Positions 1 to 10,085 of a DNA stretch of 62,091 nt are shown here, piece by piece. Source of the DNA: Marinobacter sp. F4206 (GTDB lineage Bacteria > Pseudomonadota > Gammaproteobacteria > Pseudomonadales > Oleiphilaceae); the NCBI RefSeq assembly GCF_019392195.1, contig NZ_JAHXKI010000005.1:1-62091 (forward strand), given 5' to 3'. The translations under genes and the position numbers were made by a program. Each line of letters opens with the position of its first letter. Position 1 is the first letter of the stretch. Under the pieces are notes generated by a model. It was given only the letters and a program-made list of their open reading frames with translations, searched no databases and was not told where the DNA came from.

Positions 1-4
1 GCGT

Positions 5-32
5 ATTCTACATCGAACCGCCACCTTGTCAA
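5..32 (-). promoter_or_regulatory. Tandem stable-RNA promoter, copy nearest the edge
   Basis: On the minus strand a perfect TTGACA (27-32) and TAGAAT (5-10) are separated by 16 bp. The bases after the -10 box are ACGC, a G/C-rich discriminator. This is the layout of growth-rate-controlled sigma-70 promoters for rRNA and tRNA genes. It points out of the window. Confidence 0.75.
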
Positions 33-108
33 CCGTTATTTTTCTCTGTTTTCCGTCTCCGGAAAGCGCCGAAAAATGTACCGGCTTACTGCTTGTTGCG
101 AGGGGCGC

Positions 109-136
109 ATTCTACACTGAACCGCTTCCCTGTCAA
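109..136 (-). promoter_or_regulatory. Tandem stable-RNA promoter, middle copy
   Basis: The minus strand shows TTGACA (131-136), a 16 bp spacer and TAGAAT (109-114), followed by a GCGCCCC discriminator. The GC-rich discriminator is the feature associated with ppGpp/DksA (stringent) control in rRNA promoters. That control is inferred here, not shown. Confidence 0.78.
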
Positions 137-240
137 CCGCTTTCTGAAGAATCCTGAAACTCAATTTCTTCAATACTTTCAAACGGTTACTTCCATGGCT
201 TGCCGTTGTGTCAGTGGCTTGTTCCTCAGAAGTGGTGCGC

Positions 241-268
241 ATTCTACAGGCGTTAGAAAAACTGTCAA
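241..268 (-). promoter_or_regulatory. Tandem stable-RNA promoter, distal copy
   Basis: The minus strand shows TTGACA (263-268), again a 16 bp spacer, and TAGAAT (241-246), followed by GCGC. The copies are spaced 104 and 132 bp apart (-10 to -10), so all three could fire in series on one RNA operon. Confidence 0.75.
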
Positions 269-359
269 CGCGGTTTTCGAATTAATTCCCGAAAGTAGCG
301 GTTTCCACCTATAAACACCCCGCCCGCACCGCCATTCTGGTTAATTTCTGAACGAAATA

Positions 360-983
360 CTACCTCTTGAAAGGAAGCAGAGCTGCCCAACCCGACCACT
401 GCCAACGGAGCGCAAGCAGCCAGATGACAATAACGGCATAATAGACCATCTCACCAATGTCGCTTCTGGCCTGCCAGACAAAATGAACCCAGGCGACAAC
501 CACTGCCAGATAGATCAAACGGTGCAGTCGTTTCCAACGAGCACCACCCAGCCGTCGTACCATTCCCCTGGTAGAGGTCACAGCGAGCGGCACGAGACAC
601 AAAAACGCCACGGCACCGGCCATGATGTAGGGCCGCTTGGTGAAGGTTGCCCACAGGTCAAACCATCCGACAATAAACTGGAGGAACGCAAGGACGTGCA
701 AACTGGCATAGAAGAATGCGAACAAACCAAGCATTCGCCGGATTCGAAGCCAGCCACTCCAGCCGCTCCAACGGCTAAGTGGCGTCATGCAAAGAGTCGC
801 AAGCAGCAGCTGGAAAGCCGCGAGGCCCAACGACTCGGTTATGGCCTGCCCGGGATCCGGCCCTAACCCGCCGTCTAACAGGGTCCAAATCAAAACCACG
901 AGCGGTGCCGACGCCAGCACCACTGCAGACACCCGGAAAAGCAACAAAAAAGCCGGGTTTCGACGCCAATCAATCCCCACCAT
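360..983 (-). CDS. msrQ: MsrQ, haem-binding membrane subunit of MsrPQ
   Basis: This is the integral membrane partner of MsrP (formerly YedZ). It passes electrons from the respiratory chain through b-type haem to the periplasmic methionine sulfoxide reductase. The 207-residue product is almost entirely hydrophobic helices with several histidines suited to haem ligation (for example in YASLHVLAF and RLHRLIYLA), typical of the ferric-reductase-like transmembrane fold. The ATG at 983 overlaps the msrP stop as TGATG, which decides the start and implies translational coupling. A TTG one codon upstream is less likely. Family length is about 200 residues, so the gene is complete. Confidence 0.93.
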   Translation of the reverse strand: MVGIDWRRNPAFLLLFRVSAVVLASAPLVVLIWTLLDGGLGPDPGQAITESLGLAAFQLLLATLCMTPLSRWSGWSGWLRIRRMLGLFAFFYASLHVLAFLQFIVGWFDLWATFTKRPYIMAGAVAFLCLVPLAVTSTRGMVRRLGGARWKRLHRLIYLAVVVAWVHFVWQARSDIGEMVYYAVIVIWLLALRWQWSGWAALLPFKR

Positions 984-1957
984 CAATAAAACTTCCGAAG
1001 GTCCATTCCCTTGTACAGGTGCGCGACCTGGTCGCCGTAACCATTGAACTTCTCTGTTTCAACCCAGTTTGGAGAGAGCAGTCCAGACGGAAGGCGCCGC
1101 TCTCGCTTCTGACTCCAACGCGGATGGTCCACCTCCGGATTCACATTGGCGTAAAACCCGTATTCCTGAGGCGCAATCATTTCCCATGTGGTTTTGGGCC
1201 GCTCTTCCTGAAAACGGATTTTCACGATCGATTTGATGCTCTTGAAACCATACTTCCAGGGGACCACCAATCTAATCGGAGCGCCGTTCTGCTTTGGCAT
1301 GGTTTTTCCGTAAAGGCCGACCGCCAAAAAGCTTAATTCGTTCATGGCCTCATCCACTCGCAACCCTTCCTGGTAGGGCCAGTCAATGGTACTGAACATG
1401 GACCTCTGCGCCCGCATTTGCTCCGGATCATGCAGGGTTTCAAAATAGACGTACTTGGCCTTCGAACCAGGCTCGAAGCGTTTCAGCACCTCAGCCAGCG
1501 GAACGCCCACCCAGGGGATCACCATCGACCACGCCTCGACACAGCGCAGTCGGTATACACGCTCCTCGTACTGGTGGGGCTTCAGCACATCTTCGAGCGC
1601 ATAGACGCCCGGTTTTTCGCATTCCCCTTCCACGGCAATGGACCAGGGATCAACGGTCATCTCCTCGGCGTAACGGGCAGGATCCTCCTTCCCGGTGCCA
1701 AACTCATAGAAGTTGTTATAACGAACGACGTCCTCGTACGGAGTCTTCTCCTCATCGGTCGAGAACCCGGGCGCACCGGAGAAGTCCAGGGATTGCCCCT
1801 GTACCGGTAGCTCGGCAGCCGTTAGCAAACCAGGTAACGTGAGACTGGCCGCACCCGCGACCGCTCCAGCCATGAAACGGCGACGATTGAGAAAAACACG
1901 TTCCGGTGTGACGAGGGAATGGGGAAGCACCCAGGAGGGGCGTTTTTTGATCAGCAT
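983..1957 (-). CDS. msrP: MsrP, molybdopterin methionine sulfoxide reductase
   Basis: This is the periplasmic molybdenum enzyme (formerly YedY) that reduces methionine sulfoxide in oxidised envelope proteins. The 324-residue protein begins with a twin-arginine export signal (RRRFMAG at about 25-31, then a hydrophobic stretch), as expected for a cofactor-loaded Tat substrate. The conserved cysteine that ligates molybdenum is visible in [10 protein letters not shown] (C139). The sulfite-oxidase-type molybdopterin domain fills the rest. A GGAGAG ribosome site lies just before the ATG. It is the first gene of a two-gene unit with msrQ. Clear family member, full length. Confidence 0.95.
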   Translation of the reverse strand: MLIKKRPSWVLPHSLVTPERVFLNRRRFMAGAVAGAASLTLPGLLTAAELPVQGQSLDFSGAPGFSTDEEKTPYEDVVRYNNFYEFGTGKEDPARYAEEMTVDPWSIAVEGECEKPGVYALEDVLKPHQYEERVYRLRCVEAWSMVIPWVGVPLAEVLKRFEPGSKAKYVYFETLHDPEQMRAQRSMFSTIDWPYQEGLRVDEAMNELSFLAVGLYGKTMPKQNGAPIRLVVPWKYGFKSIKSIVKIRFQEERPKTTWEMIAPQEYGFYANVNPEVDHPRWSQKRERRLPSGLLSPNWVETEKFNGYGDQVAHLYKGMDLRKFY

Positions 1958-2028
1958 CGAAACTCTCCGTTGTCAGCCACCAAGCTTCGTTTCAGTGGGA
2001 TGATTGACCGGAAGTTTCGCGGGAAATT

Positions 2029-2050
2029 CCCGGGCCACAAGGGACCCGGG
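2029..2050 (-). repeat. Hairpin downstream of pssA
   Basis: Two CCCGGG arms (2029-2034 and 2045-2050) flank a 10-base spacer, 11 bases after the pssA stop. There is no U-run. It may act as a weak transcription end or mRNA 3' stabiliser between pssA and msrP, but a stem this short in GC-rich DNA can also be chance. Confidence 0.3.
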
Positions 2051-2060
2051 GTTCACGTAC

Positions 2061-2912
2061 CTAGGCCGAAGTGCCCGGGGTACGGCGGGGCTTTCTTCTG
2101 AACAAAGCACGAACGGGTCCGGACAACGCGTAGATCAGAAATCCACTGAATAATACGGTTGCCGGATCAAGAGCGATCACTACGAAGATCAGCACCACCA
2201 GCAATATTGCGGCAAAGGGAACGCGGCCACGCATATCCAGATCCTTGAAACTGCGATAGAGGATGTTGCTGACCATCATCACCCCGGTACCGCCGACCAC
2301 CACGATGGTCAGCAGGGTCAGCCACGAGGCCGGCCCGAACTGGTGAAAACACCAAACCAGACCAGCAACACAGGCCGCGGCAGCAGGACTGGGCAAACCG
2401 ACAAAGTACTTTTTGTCGATCGAGCCAATCTGGACATTAAAACGGGCGAGTCGCAACGCCGCGCCGGCCACATAGATAAAAGTGATGGCCCAGCCAACCT
2501 TGCCAAGGCCGTTCAGCGACCAGAAGAAGGCCACCAGGCCGGGAGCCACACCAAACGCGACCATATCGGCCAAGGAATCGTATTCTTCGCCAAATTTACT
2601 TTGCGTGTTGGTCATCCGGGCAACGCGACCGTCAAGCCCATCAAGAATCATGGACACGAAAATGGCAATGGCGGCATTATCAAACACGCCGTTGGCCGCA
2701 GACACGATGGCATAGAACCCCGAGAACAGGGATGCGGTGGTCAGGGCATTGGGCAGCAGGTAGATACCCTTGCGGCGCACCGGCGCCCCCTCAACCAATT
2801 CTTCCTCGACAACTTCACCGGCTTCGATTTCGTATTCGGAAGCCTGCTTTTGGCCATGCTCCGATGAATCGCTCGAAGCCTCTAAATCGGCAGATTTCTT
2901 TTCGTCAGTCAT
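2061..2912 (-). CDS. pssA: CDP-diacylglycerol--serine O-phosphatidyltransferase
   Basis: The enzyme makes phosphatidylserine from CDP-diacylglycerol and L-serine, the committed step to phosphatidylethanolamine, in the inner membrane. The CDP-alcohol phosphotransferase signature is complete: D94-G95, A98-R99, G108, D112 and D116 in DGRVARMTNTQSKFGEEYD. Several membrane helices follow. The first 47 residues are hydrophilic and strongly acidic and are not part of the catalytic core. The ATG at 2912 is chosen because GGAG lies 8 bases upstream. An in-frame ATG at 2933 would precede that site. It sits downstream of ilvC behind a terminator, the same order as in pseudomonads. Confidence 0.93.
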   Translation of the reverse strand: MTDEKKSADLEASSDSSEHGQKQASEYEIEAGEVVEEELVEGAPVRRKGIYLLPNALTTASLFSGFYAIVSAANGVFDNAAIAIFVSMILDGLDGRVARMTNTQSKFGEEYDSLADMVAFGVAPGLVAFFWSLNGLGKVGWAITFIYVAGAALRLARFNVQIGSIDKKYFVGLPSPAAAACVAGLVWCFHQFGPASWLTLLTIVVVGGTGVMMVSNILYRSFKDLDMRGRVPFAAILLVVLIFVVIALDPATVLFSGFLIYALSGPVRALFRRKPRRTPGTSA

Positions 2913-2951
2913 TCCCATAACTCCGGAAAGCATTTGGGCGGAGTATATACG

Positions 2952-2980
2952 AAAAACGCGGCCACCCGGGCCGCGTTTTT
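2952..2980 (-). terminator. Rho-independent terminator after ilvC
   Basis: A 12 bp stem (AAAAACGCGGCC at 2952-2963, GGCCGCGTTTTT at 2969-2980) has a 5-base loop and ends in a T-run on the minus strand. It should end the ilvI-ilvH-ilvC transcript before pssA. The A-run on the other side means it could also act rightward. Confidence 0.85.
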
Positions 2981-3001
2981 CAGAACCAGTCGGAAATCCG
3001 A

Positions 3002-4027
<1,026 letters not shown>

Positions 4028-4082
4028 CTATTATTTGTGATGACCCTGCGGGGCCATGATGTTCGAACTTTGTGATTGACCG

Positions 4083-4574
4083 CTACAGACTGAGCACTTT
4101 CTCGCCGCGAGCTATACCGGAGACACCGGTACGCACGACTTCCAGCACACCGGAAGTACCCACTGCCTGAATGAATCCGTCGAGCTTTTCGCTGTCACCC
4201 GCCAGCTGGACGGTATAGACCGAACTGGTGACGTCGACGATCTGGCCACGAAAAATATCCACGGTACGCTTGATCTCGGCCCTCTGGGACCCGGTCGCCT
4301 TGAGCTTCACCAACATCAATTCCCGCTCAATGTGCGAACCTTCGGTCAGGTCCACCAGCTTGACCACCTCAATCAGCTTGTTCAGCTGCTTGGTAATCTG
4401 CTCGATGACCTTGTCGGACCCTGTGGTGGTTACCGTGAGACGGGACAAGGTCTCGTCTTCGGTCGGCGCCACGGTGAGCGTTTCGATGTTGTAGTTACGC
4501 TGGGAGAACAGCCCGACAACTCGGGACAGTGCACCGGGTTCGTTTTCTAGCAAAACAGAAATGATTCGACGCAT
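4083..4574 (-). CDS. ilvH: Acetolactate synthase regulatory (small) subunit
   Basis: This subunit binds the large subunit and confers activation and valine feedback inhibition. The 163-residue protein opens with an ACT domain (MRRIISVLLENEPGALSRVV, residues 1-20) followed by the C-terminal small-subunit domain, matching the usual IlvH length. The ATG at 4574 is preferred over an upstream in-frame start because it begins at the conserved MRRI and follows the ilvI stop after two bases, with GAGGG upstream. That tight spacing suggests coupled, equal synthesis of the two subunits. Confidence 0.95.
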   Translation of the reverse strand: MRRIISVLLENEPGALSRVVGLFSQRNYNIETLTVAPTEDETLSRLTVTTTGSDKVIEQITKQLNKLIEVVKLVDLTEGSHIERELMLVKLKATGSQRAEIKRTVDIFRGQIVDVTSSVYTVQLAGDSEKLDGFIQAVGTSGVLEVVRTGVSGIARGEKVLSL

Positions 4575-4576
4575 GA

Positions 4577-6295
4577 TCACACCCTCTCCGTCTTGCTGAG
4601 CCACATGTCTTTCATAGAGCCACGGGCGACTTGCATCGGATAGACGTGCTCAAAGCGATCAACATAGATATCCACGAACACCAGCTCGTCTTTCATTGCC
4701 AGCACTTCTTTCAGCTTGGCTTCCAGATCCGCCTTCTTGTCGATCAGGACGCCCTTATGGCCATAAGCTTCCGCCAGCTTTACGAAATCCGGCAGGGATT
4801 CCATGTAGGACTGGGAATGACGGGACTCATAGTTCATGTCCTGCCACTGCTTGACCATGCCAAGCGCCTGGTTGTTCAGGTTGATGATTTTCACCGGCAA
4901 GTTGTACTGCTTGCAGGTAGACAGCTCCTGAATATTCATCTGGATACTGCCTTCACCCGTGATACACAGCACTTCGTCGTCCGGGTGAGTCAGTTTGACC
5001 CCCATGGCGGCCGGCAAGCCAAACCCCATGGTTCCCAGACCACCGGAGTTGATCCAGCGATTGGGCTTGTCGAACTTGTAGTACTGAGCCGCAAACATCT
5101 GGTGCTGGCCGACGTCGGAGGTCACGAAGGCTTCACCATTGGTCAGCCGGCACAGCATTTCGATCACTTCCTGGGGCTTGATGACGTCGTCACTGGTTTC
5201 GTAACGCATGCCGTGGAAAGCCCGCCATTCGTCGATCTGTTTCCACCAGGAACCCAGCGCGTCCGCATCCGGCTTTTCATTGCTTTCCTTTACCAGAGAA
5301 AGCATTTCCTTCAGCACGGCATCAACCGGCCCCACGATGGGCACGTCGGCATCAACGGTTTTTGAGATGGAGGCAGGGTCAATATCAATGTGGATGATGC
5401 GTGCACCGGGACAGAACTTCTCGGTCGCGTTCGTCACACGGTCATCAAAACGGGCGCCGACACAGAGAATCAAGTCCGAATGGTGCATTGCCATATTGGC
5501 TTCGTAGGTGCCGTGCATGCCAAGCCAGCCCAGATGTTGCTTGTCACTGGCCGGGTAACAGCCAATCCCCATGAGAGTATTAGTGATCGGGTATCCCAGG
5601 GTACGAACCAACTCCGTCAGCTGATCGGACGCCTTGCCAAGCACCACACCACCGCCAGCGTAGATGATGGGACGGCGCGCCGCCAGCATCATATCTACCG
5701 CCTTCTTGATCTGGCCGGCATGGCCACGAATCGCGGGGTTGTACGAACGCAACTTTACCTTCTTCGGGTAGGAATACTCATACCGCTCGTTCGGCGTAGT
5801 CATATCCTTGGGGATATCAACGACGACCGGACCGGGGCGACCAGTCGCGGCAATGTAATAGGCCTTGCGAACCACCTCGGGAATTTCCTCCGGATGACGC
5901 ACACTGAGATTGTGCTTCACCACCGGGCGCGAGACACCGATCATGTCGGTTTCCTGGAACGCGTCTTCGCCAATCAGAGTGGATGCAACCTGACCACACA
6001 GGACCACCATGGGAATGGAATCCATGAAGGCCGTGGCGATGCCGGTAATAGTGTTGGTGGCTCCAGGACCCGAGGTCACCAGGACGGTGCCCGGCTTTCC
6101 GGTTGCCCGTGCATAACCGTCGGCCATGTGGACCGCAGCCTGCTCGTGCCTTACCAGAATGTGTTTGACTTTGTCCTGCCTGAACAGCGCATCATAAATA
6201 TGAAGGGCTGCACCACCCGGATAGCCGTAGATGTACTCGATCCCTTCATCCTGCAGGGAGCGAATAAGCATATCGGCACCAGACAATAACTCCAC
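4577..6295 (-). CDS. ilvI: Acetolactate synthase catalytic (large) subunit
   Basis: This thiamine-diphosphate enzyme condenses two pyruvates, or pyruvate with 2-oxobutyrate, at the start of valine/leucine and isoleucine synthesis. The 572-residue protein has the three domains of the family. The catalytic glutamate is E51 in [16 protein letters not shown], and the diphosphate-binding motif begins at [11 protein letters not shown] in the last third. The start appears to be GTG (6293-6295), with GAGGG about 9 bases before it. A later ATG would remove conserved N-terminal sequence. A long leader lies upstream. Confidence 0.95.
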   Translation of the reverse strand: MELLSGADMLIRSLQDEGIEYIYGYPGGAALHIYDALFRQDKVKHILVRHEQAAVHMADGYARATGKPGTVLVTSGPGATNTITGIATAFMDSIPMVVLCGQVASTLIGEDAFQETDMIGVSRPVVKHNLSVRHPEEIPEVVRKAYYIAATGRPGPVVVDIPKDMTTPNERYEYSYPKKVKLRSYNPAIRGHAGQIKKAVDMMLAARRPIIYAGGGVVLGKASDQLTELVRTLGYPITNTLMGIGCYPASDKQHLGWLGMHGTYEANMAMHHSDLILCVGARFDDRVTNATEKFCPGARIIHIDIDPASISKTVDADVPIVGPVDAVLKEMLSLVKESNEKPDADALGSWWKQIDEWRAFHGMRYETSDDVIKPQEVIEMLCRLTNGEAFVTSDVGQHQMFAAQYYKFDKPNRWINSGGLGTMGFGLPAAMGVKLTHPDDEVLCITGEGSIQMNIQELSTCKQYNLPVKIINLNNQALGMVKQWQDMNYESRHSQSYMESLPDFVKLAEAYGHKGVLIDKKADLEAKLKEVLAMKDELVFVDIYVDRFEHVYPMQVARGSMKDMWLSKTERV

Positions 6296-6545
6296 GATTT
6301 TCTACCCTCTTCTACGAGTGAATGAGCCGGGACCACGCCCGGTTGCCTGGATTCACGGTTTCCTTGCTTCTTGTGAAAGCGGAACCGGCTGCTCCTCCAC
6401 ACTTTTTGAGAGGTTGTCTCCTGGCCAGCCGCCTCCTGAGGGTTGCGGAGAACGGCCAATCAACGGGTTGCACGTAAGCAACAACCATCCCGCGACAGAA
6501 CCGCGGGGCGTTCAGTGTGGTAATTAATGGGGGATACTCGCTCGG

Positions 6546-6582
6546 GATTGCCTGCCGTATTGACCCCAGTCTTCAGGCAATC
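6546..6582 (-). repeat. Inverted repeat at the ilvI transcription start
   Basis: GATTGCCTG (6546-6554) and CAGGCAATC (6574-6582) form perfect 9 bp arms with a 19-base spacer, directly downstream of the proposed -10 box. As DNA it could be an operator. As RNA it would fold the very 5' end of the leader. Which applies cannot be told from sequence alone. Confidence 0.5.
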
Positions 6583-6586
6583 GGTA

Positions 6587-6614
6587 ATTCTGACAGCGCG
6601 AAACTCCCTGTCAA
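6587..6614 (-). promoter_or_regulatory. Promoter of ilvI-ilvH-ilvC
   Basis: On the minus strand a perfect TTGACA (6609-6614) is followed after 16 bp by CAGAAT (6587-6592, 4 of 6 to consensus). It is the best sigma-70 match in the gap upstream of ilvI. Confidence 0.6.
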
Positions 6615-6799
6615 TAGCCGTCATGGCTTTATAACGCCTTAATCGACAAAGGTCTGCCATACTTCGACCGATTCCGGAACAGAGTTTTGAACCAGACAGA
6701 AGAAAAAAGACGATATGGATGGCATGATAGCCATTCAGCAATAGAAAGACGGGCCCGGTTTTCCAGGTTTTAGCCTGTTCCGGGAGCAGTGACCACATT

Positions 6800-7285
6800 A
6801 TGAGTAGACCCATGAACAAAAAAATCCTGACGCTGACCTTGTTATTGGCCGTTGTACCAGGTGTTTCTATGAGCGCCTCTGTCTACAAATGGACCGACGA
6901 AAACGGGGTAACTCACTTTGGGGATCGGCAACCTACCGGGAAACAATCGGAAAGAGTAAACGTGCGCTCTGGCACCGCGACAAAGGCTGCCAGCAATAAA
7001 GCAAGCCCGCAAGAGCGCTTGGGCGACATGCAGAAAGAACAGGAGAACGAAGCGGTCGCAGGCCGGGAGGCGGCTGAACAGGAGGCCCGCAAAAAACAGC
7101 GTGCGGCAAACTGCGAGACAGCTCGTTCGAACCTGGAGATCATCGATAGCAACGCGCGTATTCGTGTTCAGGATAATGGCGAGCAACGCTACCTGAAACC
7201 GCAGGAAATTGCGGACCAGCGACAGAAATTCCAGGAAATCGCAGACGAGAATTGCGGCCCCGAGAAGACTCAGGCGGCACAGTAA
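6800..7285 (+). CDS. DUF4124 domain protein, exported
   Basis: The function is unknown. The 161-residue product has a signal peptide (positive MNKK followed by a hydrophobic stretch) and then the short DUF4124 motif VYKWTDENGVTHFGDRQP, common in envelope proteins of gammaproteobacteria. Residues from about 75 on are charged and Ala/Gln/Glu-rich, likely a coiled coil, with one cysteine in the middle and one near the end. The start could be 6800 or the ATG at 6812. The latter gives the more usual signal-peptide N-terminus, while GGAG lies 13 bases before 6800. It stands alone and converges on clpB. Confidence 0.8.
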   Translation: MSRPMNKKILTLTLLLAVVPGVSMSASVYKWTDENGVTHFGDRQPTGKQSERVNVRSGTATKAASNKASPQERLGDMQKEQENEAVAGREAAEQEARKKQRAANCETARSNLEIIDSNARIRVQDNGEQRYLKPQEIADQRQKFQEIADENCGPEKTQAAQ

Positions 7286-7300
7286 GTCCAAGCTGAAATC

Positions 7301-7334
7301 GCGGCGGAGCATCGGTAATCCAATGCTCCGCCGC
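7301..7334. terminator. Long hairpin between convergent DUF4124 gene and clpB
   Basis: Perfect 12 bp arms (GCGGCGGAGCAT at 7301-7312, ATGCTCCGCCGC at 7323-7334) flank a 10-base loop. It sits 15 bp past one stop and 6 bp past the other, so it probably ends both transcripts. There is no proper T-run on either side. Confidence 0.6.
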
Positions 7335-7339
7335 TTGCA

Positions 7340-9916
7340 TTATGCCTTCGAGAACTCGAGTTTGTGATCCTTGACGGTTCCGCGAATCGTGTCACCGGAA
7401 ACAAACTCTCCCTGCAACAACCGCTGAGCCAACGGATTTTCGATCATCCGCTGGATAGCGCGTTTCAGCGGGCGAGCTCCGTACACCGGGTCGTAACCAA
7501 CCTCCGCGAGGAACTCCATGGCTGCCTCGTCAAGCTCCAGCTTCATGTCCTGTTCCTTTAATCGCTTGCTCAGAGCGTCGATCTGAATCCGAGCGATACC
7601 CTGGATCTGATTTTCCGCCAGTGGATGGAAGACCACCACCTCATCCACACGGTTGATGAACTCCGGACGGAAGTGCGTACCCACAACTTCCATCACCGCG
7701 CTTTTCATGGATTCGTAGTTCTCCTCACCCGCCTTTTGCTGGATGATGTCCGAGCCCAGGTTCGAGGTCATCACGATCACCGTGTTACGGAAGTCAACCG
7801 TGCGCCCTTGCCCATCGGTCAGACGCCCGTCCTCAAGCACCTGCAGAAGGATGTTGAAGACATCCGGGTGAGCCTTTTCCACCTCGTCCAGAAGTAATAC
7901 CGAGTATGGTCGACGGCGCACGGCCTCGGTCAGGTAACCGCCCTCCTCATAACCGACATAACCGGGAGGCGCACCGATCAGCCGGGCAACGGAATGCTTC
8001 TCCATGAACTCGGACATGTCGATACGGACCATGGCCTCTTCGGTATCGAACAGAAACGATGCCAGCGATTTGCAGAGCTCGGTCTTGCCGACCCCTGTCG
8101 GCCCGAGGAACAGGAAGGACCCGTTCGGACGGTGGGGATCGGACAGTCCGGCCCGGGAGCGGCGCACGGCGTTGGATACCGCTTCAACGGCCTCATCCTG
8201 CCCAATGACGCGGTGATGCAGGGCCTCCTCCATGCGCATCAGCTTGTCCCGTTCACCTTCGAGCATCTTGGAAACAGGGATCCCCGTCCACTTGGACACA
8301 ATCTCGGCGATTTCCTCGTCGGTGACCCGGTTGCGCAGCAGCTTCATCTCCATCATCTCGGCTTGGCTGGCCATGTCGAGCTGACGCTCGAGCTCCGGAA
8401 TCTGGCCATACTGAAGCTCAGACATCTTGCCCAGGTCACCTCCACGGCGGGCGTTCTCAAGATCAATACGAGCCTGCTCCAGCTGACTCTTGATCTTCTG
8501 GGAGCCATGCAGAGCGGCTTTCTCGGTATTCCAGACCTCTTCCAGATCGGCGTACTCCCGCTCAACACCGGTAATCACACTCGATAATTCCTCAAGCCGC
8601 TTTTTCGAAGCGTCATCGGTTTCCTTCTTGAGCGCCTCCCGCTCGATCTTGAGCTGAATCAGGCGGCGCTCCAGGCGATCCAGGGGCTCCGGCTTGGAGT
8701 CCATTTCCATCCGGATCTGACTGGCCGCCTCGTCCACCAGATCAATCGCCTTATCCGGCAACTGCCGATCGGCAATGTAGCGGTGTGAGAGCTTGGCCGC
8801 CGCAATGATGGCGCCGTCGGTAACTTCAACACCGTGATGCACTTCATAGCGTTCCTTCAGGCCCCGGAGGATGGCAATGGTGTCCTCTTCATTCGGCTCA
8901 CTCACCAGCACCTTCTGGAACCGACGCTCAAGCGCCGCATCCTTCTCGATGTTCTCCCGGTATTCATCCAGCGTGGTCGCACCGACACAATGCAGCTCAC
9001 CGCGGGCGAGCGCCGGTTTGAGCATATTGCCCGCATCCATGGAGCCCTCAGCTTTACCGGCGCCCACCATGGTGTGGATCTCATCAATAAACAGGATGAT
9101 CTGGCCTTCCTGCTTGGACAGTTCATTCAGGACCGCCTTGAGGCGTTCCTCGAATTCACCCCGGAATTTGGCCCCGGCAATCAGCGCGCCCATATCAAGA
9201 GAAAGCACTTTCTTGTCTTTCAGGCCATCAGGAACCTCGCCGTTCACGATGCGCTGAGCAAGCCCCTCGACAATCGCAGTCTTACCGACACCGGGCTCAC
9301 CAATCAGAACCGGGTTATTCTTGCGGCGACGCTGTAACACCTGGATGGTGCGGCGGATCTCGTCGTCCCGACCGATAACCGGATCGAGCTTGCCCGCCTC
9401 GGCCCGCTCGGTGAGATCAATGGTGTACTTGTCCAGCGCCTGCCGGTTTTCTTCGGCGCCCGCGTCATTCACGGCTTCACCGCCCCGAACCTCATCAATC
9501 GCCTTTTCCAGGGCCGCCTTGTCCACGCCCTGCTCCCGGAGCACGCGACCGAGAGTGCCCCGGTCTTCCAGGGCCGCCAGCAACAGCAATTCGCTGGAAA
9601 TAAACTGGTCCTGTCGCTTCTGCGCCAGCTTGTCGGCAATATTGAACAGGCGTCCCATGTCGTTGGACATGGACACATCGCCTGCTGAACCCTGAACTTC
9701 CGGAAGGTGCTCAATTTCCCGCGCGATGGCTTGGCGGATACGCCCTGGTTCCGCCCCGGCCTGCTTCAACAGCGGCTTGATGGAACTCCCCTCCTGATCC
9801 AGGAGGGCCTGCATGAGGTGCACCGGCTCGATCAAGTTGTGGTCTTTGCCTACCGCTAGCGATTGCGCATCCGCAAGAGCGGTCTGCAACCGGCTGGTCA
9901 GCTTGTCAATTCTCAT
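7340..9916 (-). CDS. clpB: ClpB disaggregase (Hsp100 chaperone)
   Basis: This cytoplasmic ATP-driven ring chaperone pulls proteins out of aggregates together with DnaK. The 858-residue protein has the full layout: an N-terminal double Clp repeat (1-150), a first AAA+ module with Walker A GEPGVGKT near residue 205, the long coiled-coil middle domain (about 405-525) that marks ClpB against ClpA/ClpC, and a second AAA+ module with GPTGVGKT near 605. Upstream is a strong sigma-32-type promoter. The order rluD-pgeF-clpB is the same as in pseudomonads. Confidence 0.97.
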   Translation of the reverse strand: MRIDKLTSRLQTALADAQSLAVGKDHNLIEPVHLMQALLDQEGSSIKPLLKQAGAEPGRIRQAIAREIEHLPEVQGSAGDVSMSNDMGRLFNIADKLAQKRQDQFISSELLLLAALEDRGTLGRVLREQGVDKAALEKAIDEVRGGEAVNDAGAEENRQALDKYTIDLTERAEAGKLDPVIGRDDEIRRTIQVLQRRRKNNPVLIGEPGVGKTAIVEGLAQRIVNGEVPDGLKDKKVLSLDMGALIAGAKFRGEFEERLKAVLNELSKQEGQIILFIDEIHTMVGAGKAEGSMDAGNMLKPALARGELHCVGATTLDEYRENIEKDAALERRFQKVLVSEPNEEDTIAILRGLKERYEVHHGVEVTDGAIIAAAKLSHRYIADRQLPDKAIDLVDEAASQIRMEMDSKPEPLDRLERRLIQLKIEREALKKETDDASKKRLEELSSVITGVEREYADLEEVWNTEKAALHGSQKIKSQLEQARIDLENARRGGDLGKMSELQYGQIPELERQLDMASQAEMMEMKLLRNRVTDEEIAEIVSKWTGIPVSKMLEGERDKLMRMEEALHHRVIGQDEAVEAVSNAVRRSRAGLSDPHRPNGSFLFLGPTGVGKTELCKSLASFLFDTEEAMVRIDMSEFMEKHSVARLIGAPPGYVGYEEGGYLTEAVRRRPYSVLLLDEVEKAHPDVFNILLQVLEDGRLTDGQGRTVDFRNTVIVMTSNLGSDIIQQKAGEENYESMKSAVMEVVGTHFRPEFINRVDEVVVFHPLAENQIQGIARIQIDALSKRLKEQDMKLELDEAAMEFLAEVGYDPVYGARPLKRAIQRMIENPLAQRLLQGEFVSGDTIRGTVKDHKLEFSKA

Positions 9917-9995
9917 AAGTTCTGTTCCCCAATTCGTATACCCGGGATGTCAGTGAAACGTCTGGCTCGACTAACATCCACATTGCTTTGCTCTT

Positions 9996-10025
9996 AAATG
10001 TAGGGGCGCAGGGAAGGACTTCAAG
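9996..10025 (-). promoter_or_regulatory. Heat-shock (sigma-32) promoter of clpB
   Basis: On the minus strand CTTGAA (10020-10025) is separated by 13 bp from CCCCTACATTT (9996-10006). This matches the RpoH consensus, CTTGAA followed by CCCCAT-type -10 sequence. The boxes lie 80-110 bp before the clpB start, between pgeF and clpB, so clpB can be induced by heat independently of rluD-pgeF. Confidence 0.8.
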
Positions 10026-10085
10026 CGGACACACCCTCAAACTGTCAGAAAATTGACGGGCGTCATCCAACCGGAGAGGAACGGA

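Larger units (their letters stand above)
1..359. other. Gene-free upstream region of a stable-RNA operon
   Basis: No credible gene is visible here. The stretch is AT-rich between GC-rich patches and carries three copies of the same leftward promoter layout, listed separately. The short open frames crossing it show no family resemblance and run through the promoter copies. Its position next to msrQ-msrP-pssA-ilvC matches the flank of an rRNA operon in Pseudomonas aeruginosa as I recall it, so the transcribed RNA most likely begins left of base 1. Confidence 0.7.
6296..6799. other. Gene-free ilvI leader and divergent regulatory region
   Basis: About 500 bases separate ilvI (leftward) from the DUF4124 gene (rightward). 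A good leftward promoter is at 6587-6614, which gives ilvI a leader of about 285 bases. Within it are a 9 bp inverted repeat at the predicted RNA start (6546-6582) and a smaller stem near 6487-6506. A short frame starting at 6489 begins M-V-V-A-Y-V-Q-P-V, so it is valine-rich, but it lacks a ribosome site and a prompt stop. No convincing protein gene or known riboswitch is visible. Confidence 0.6.

Noticed and set aside
93..314. 73-codon rightward frame in the left-edge region
   Set aside because: It runs through two of the three promoter copies, and its product has no recognisable feature.
6460..6819. 119-codon leftward frame upstream of ilvI
   Set aside because: It overlaps the DUF4124 start, crosses the proposed ilvI promoter and has no recognisable domain or ribosome site. 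The region is better read as regulatory.
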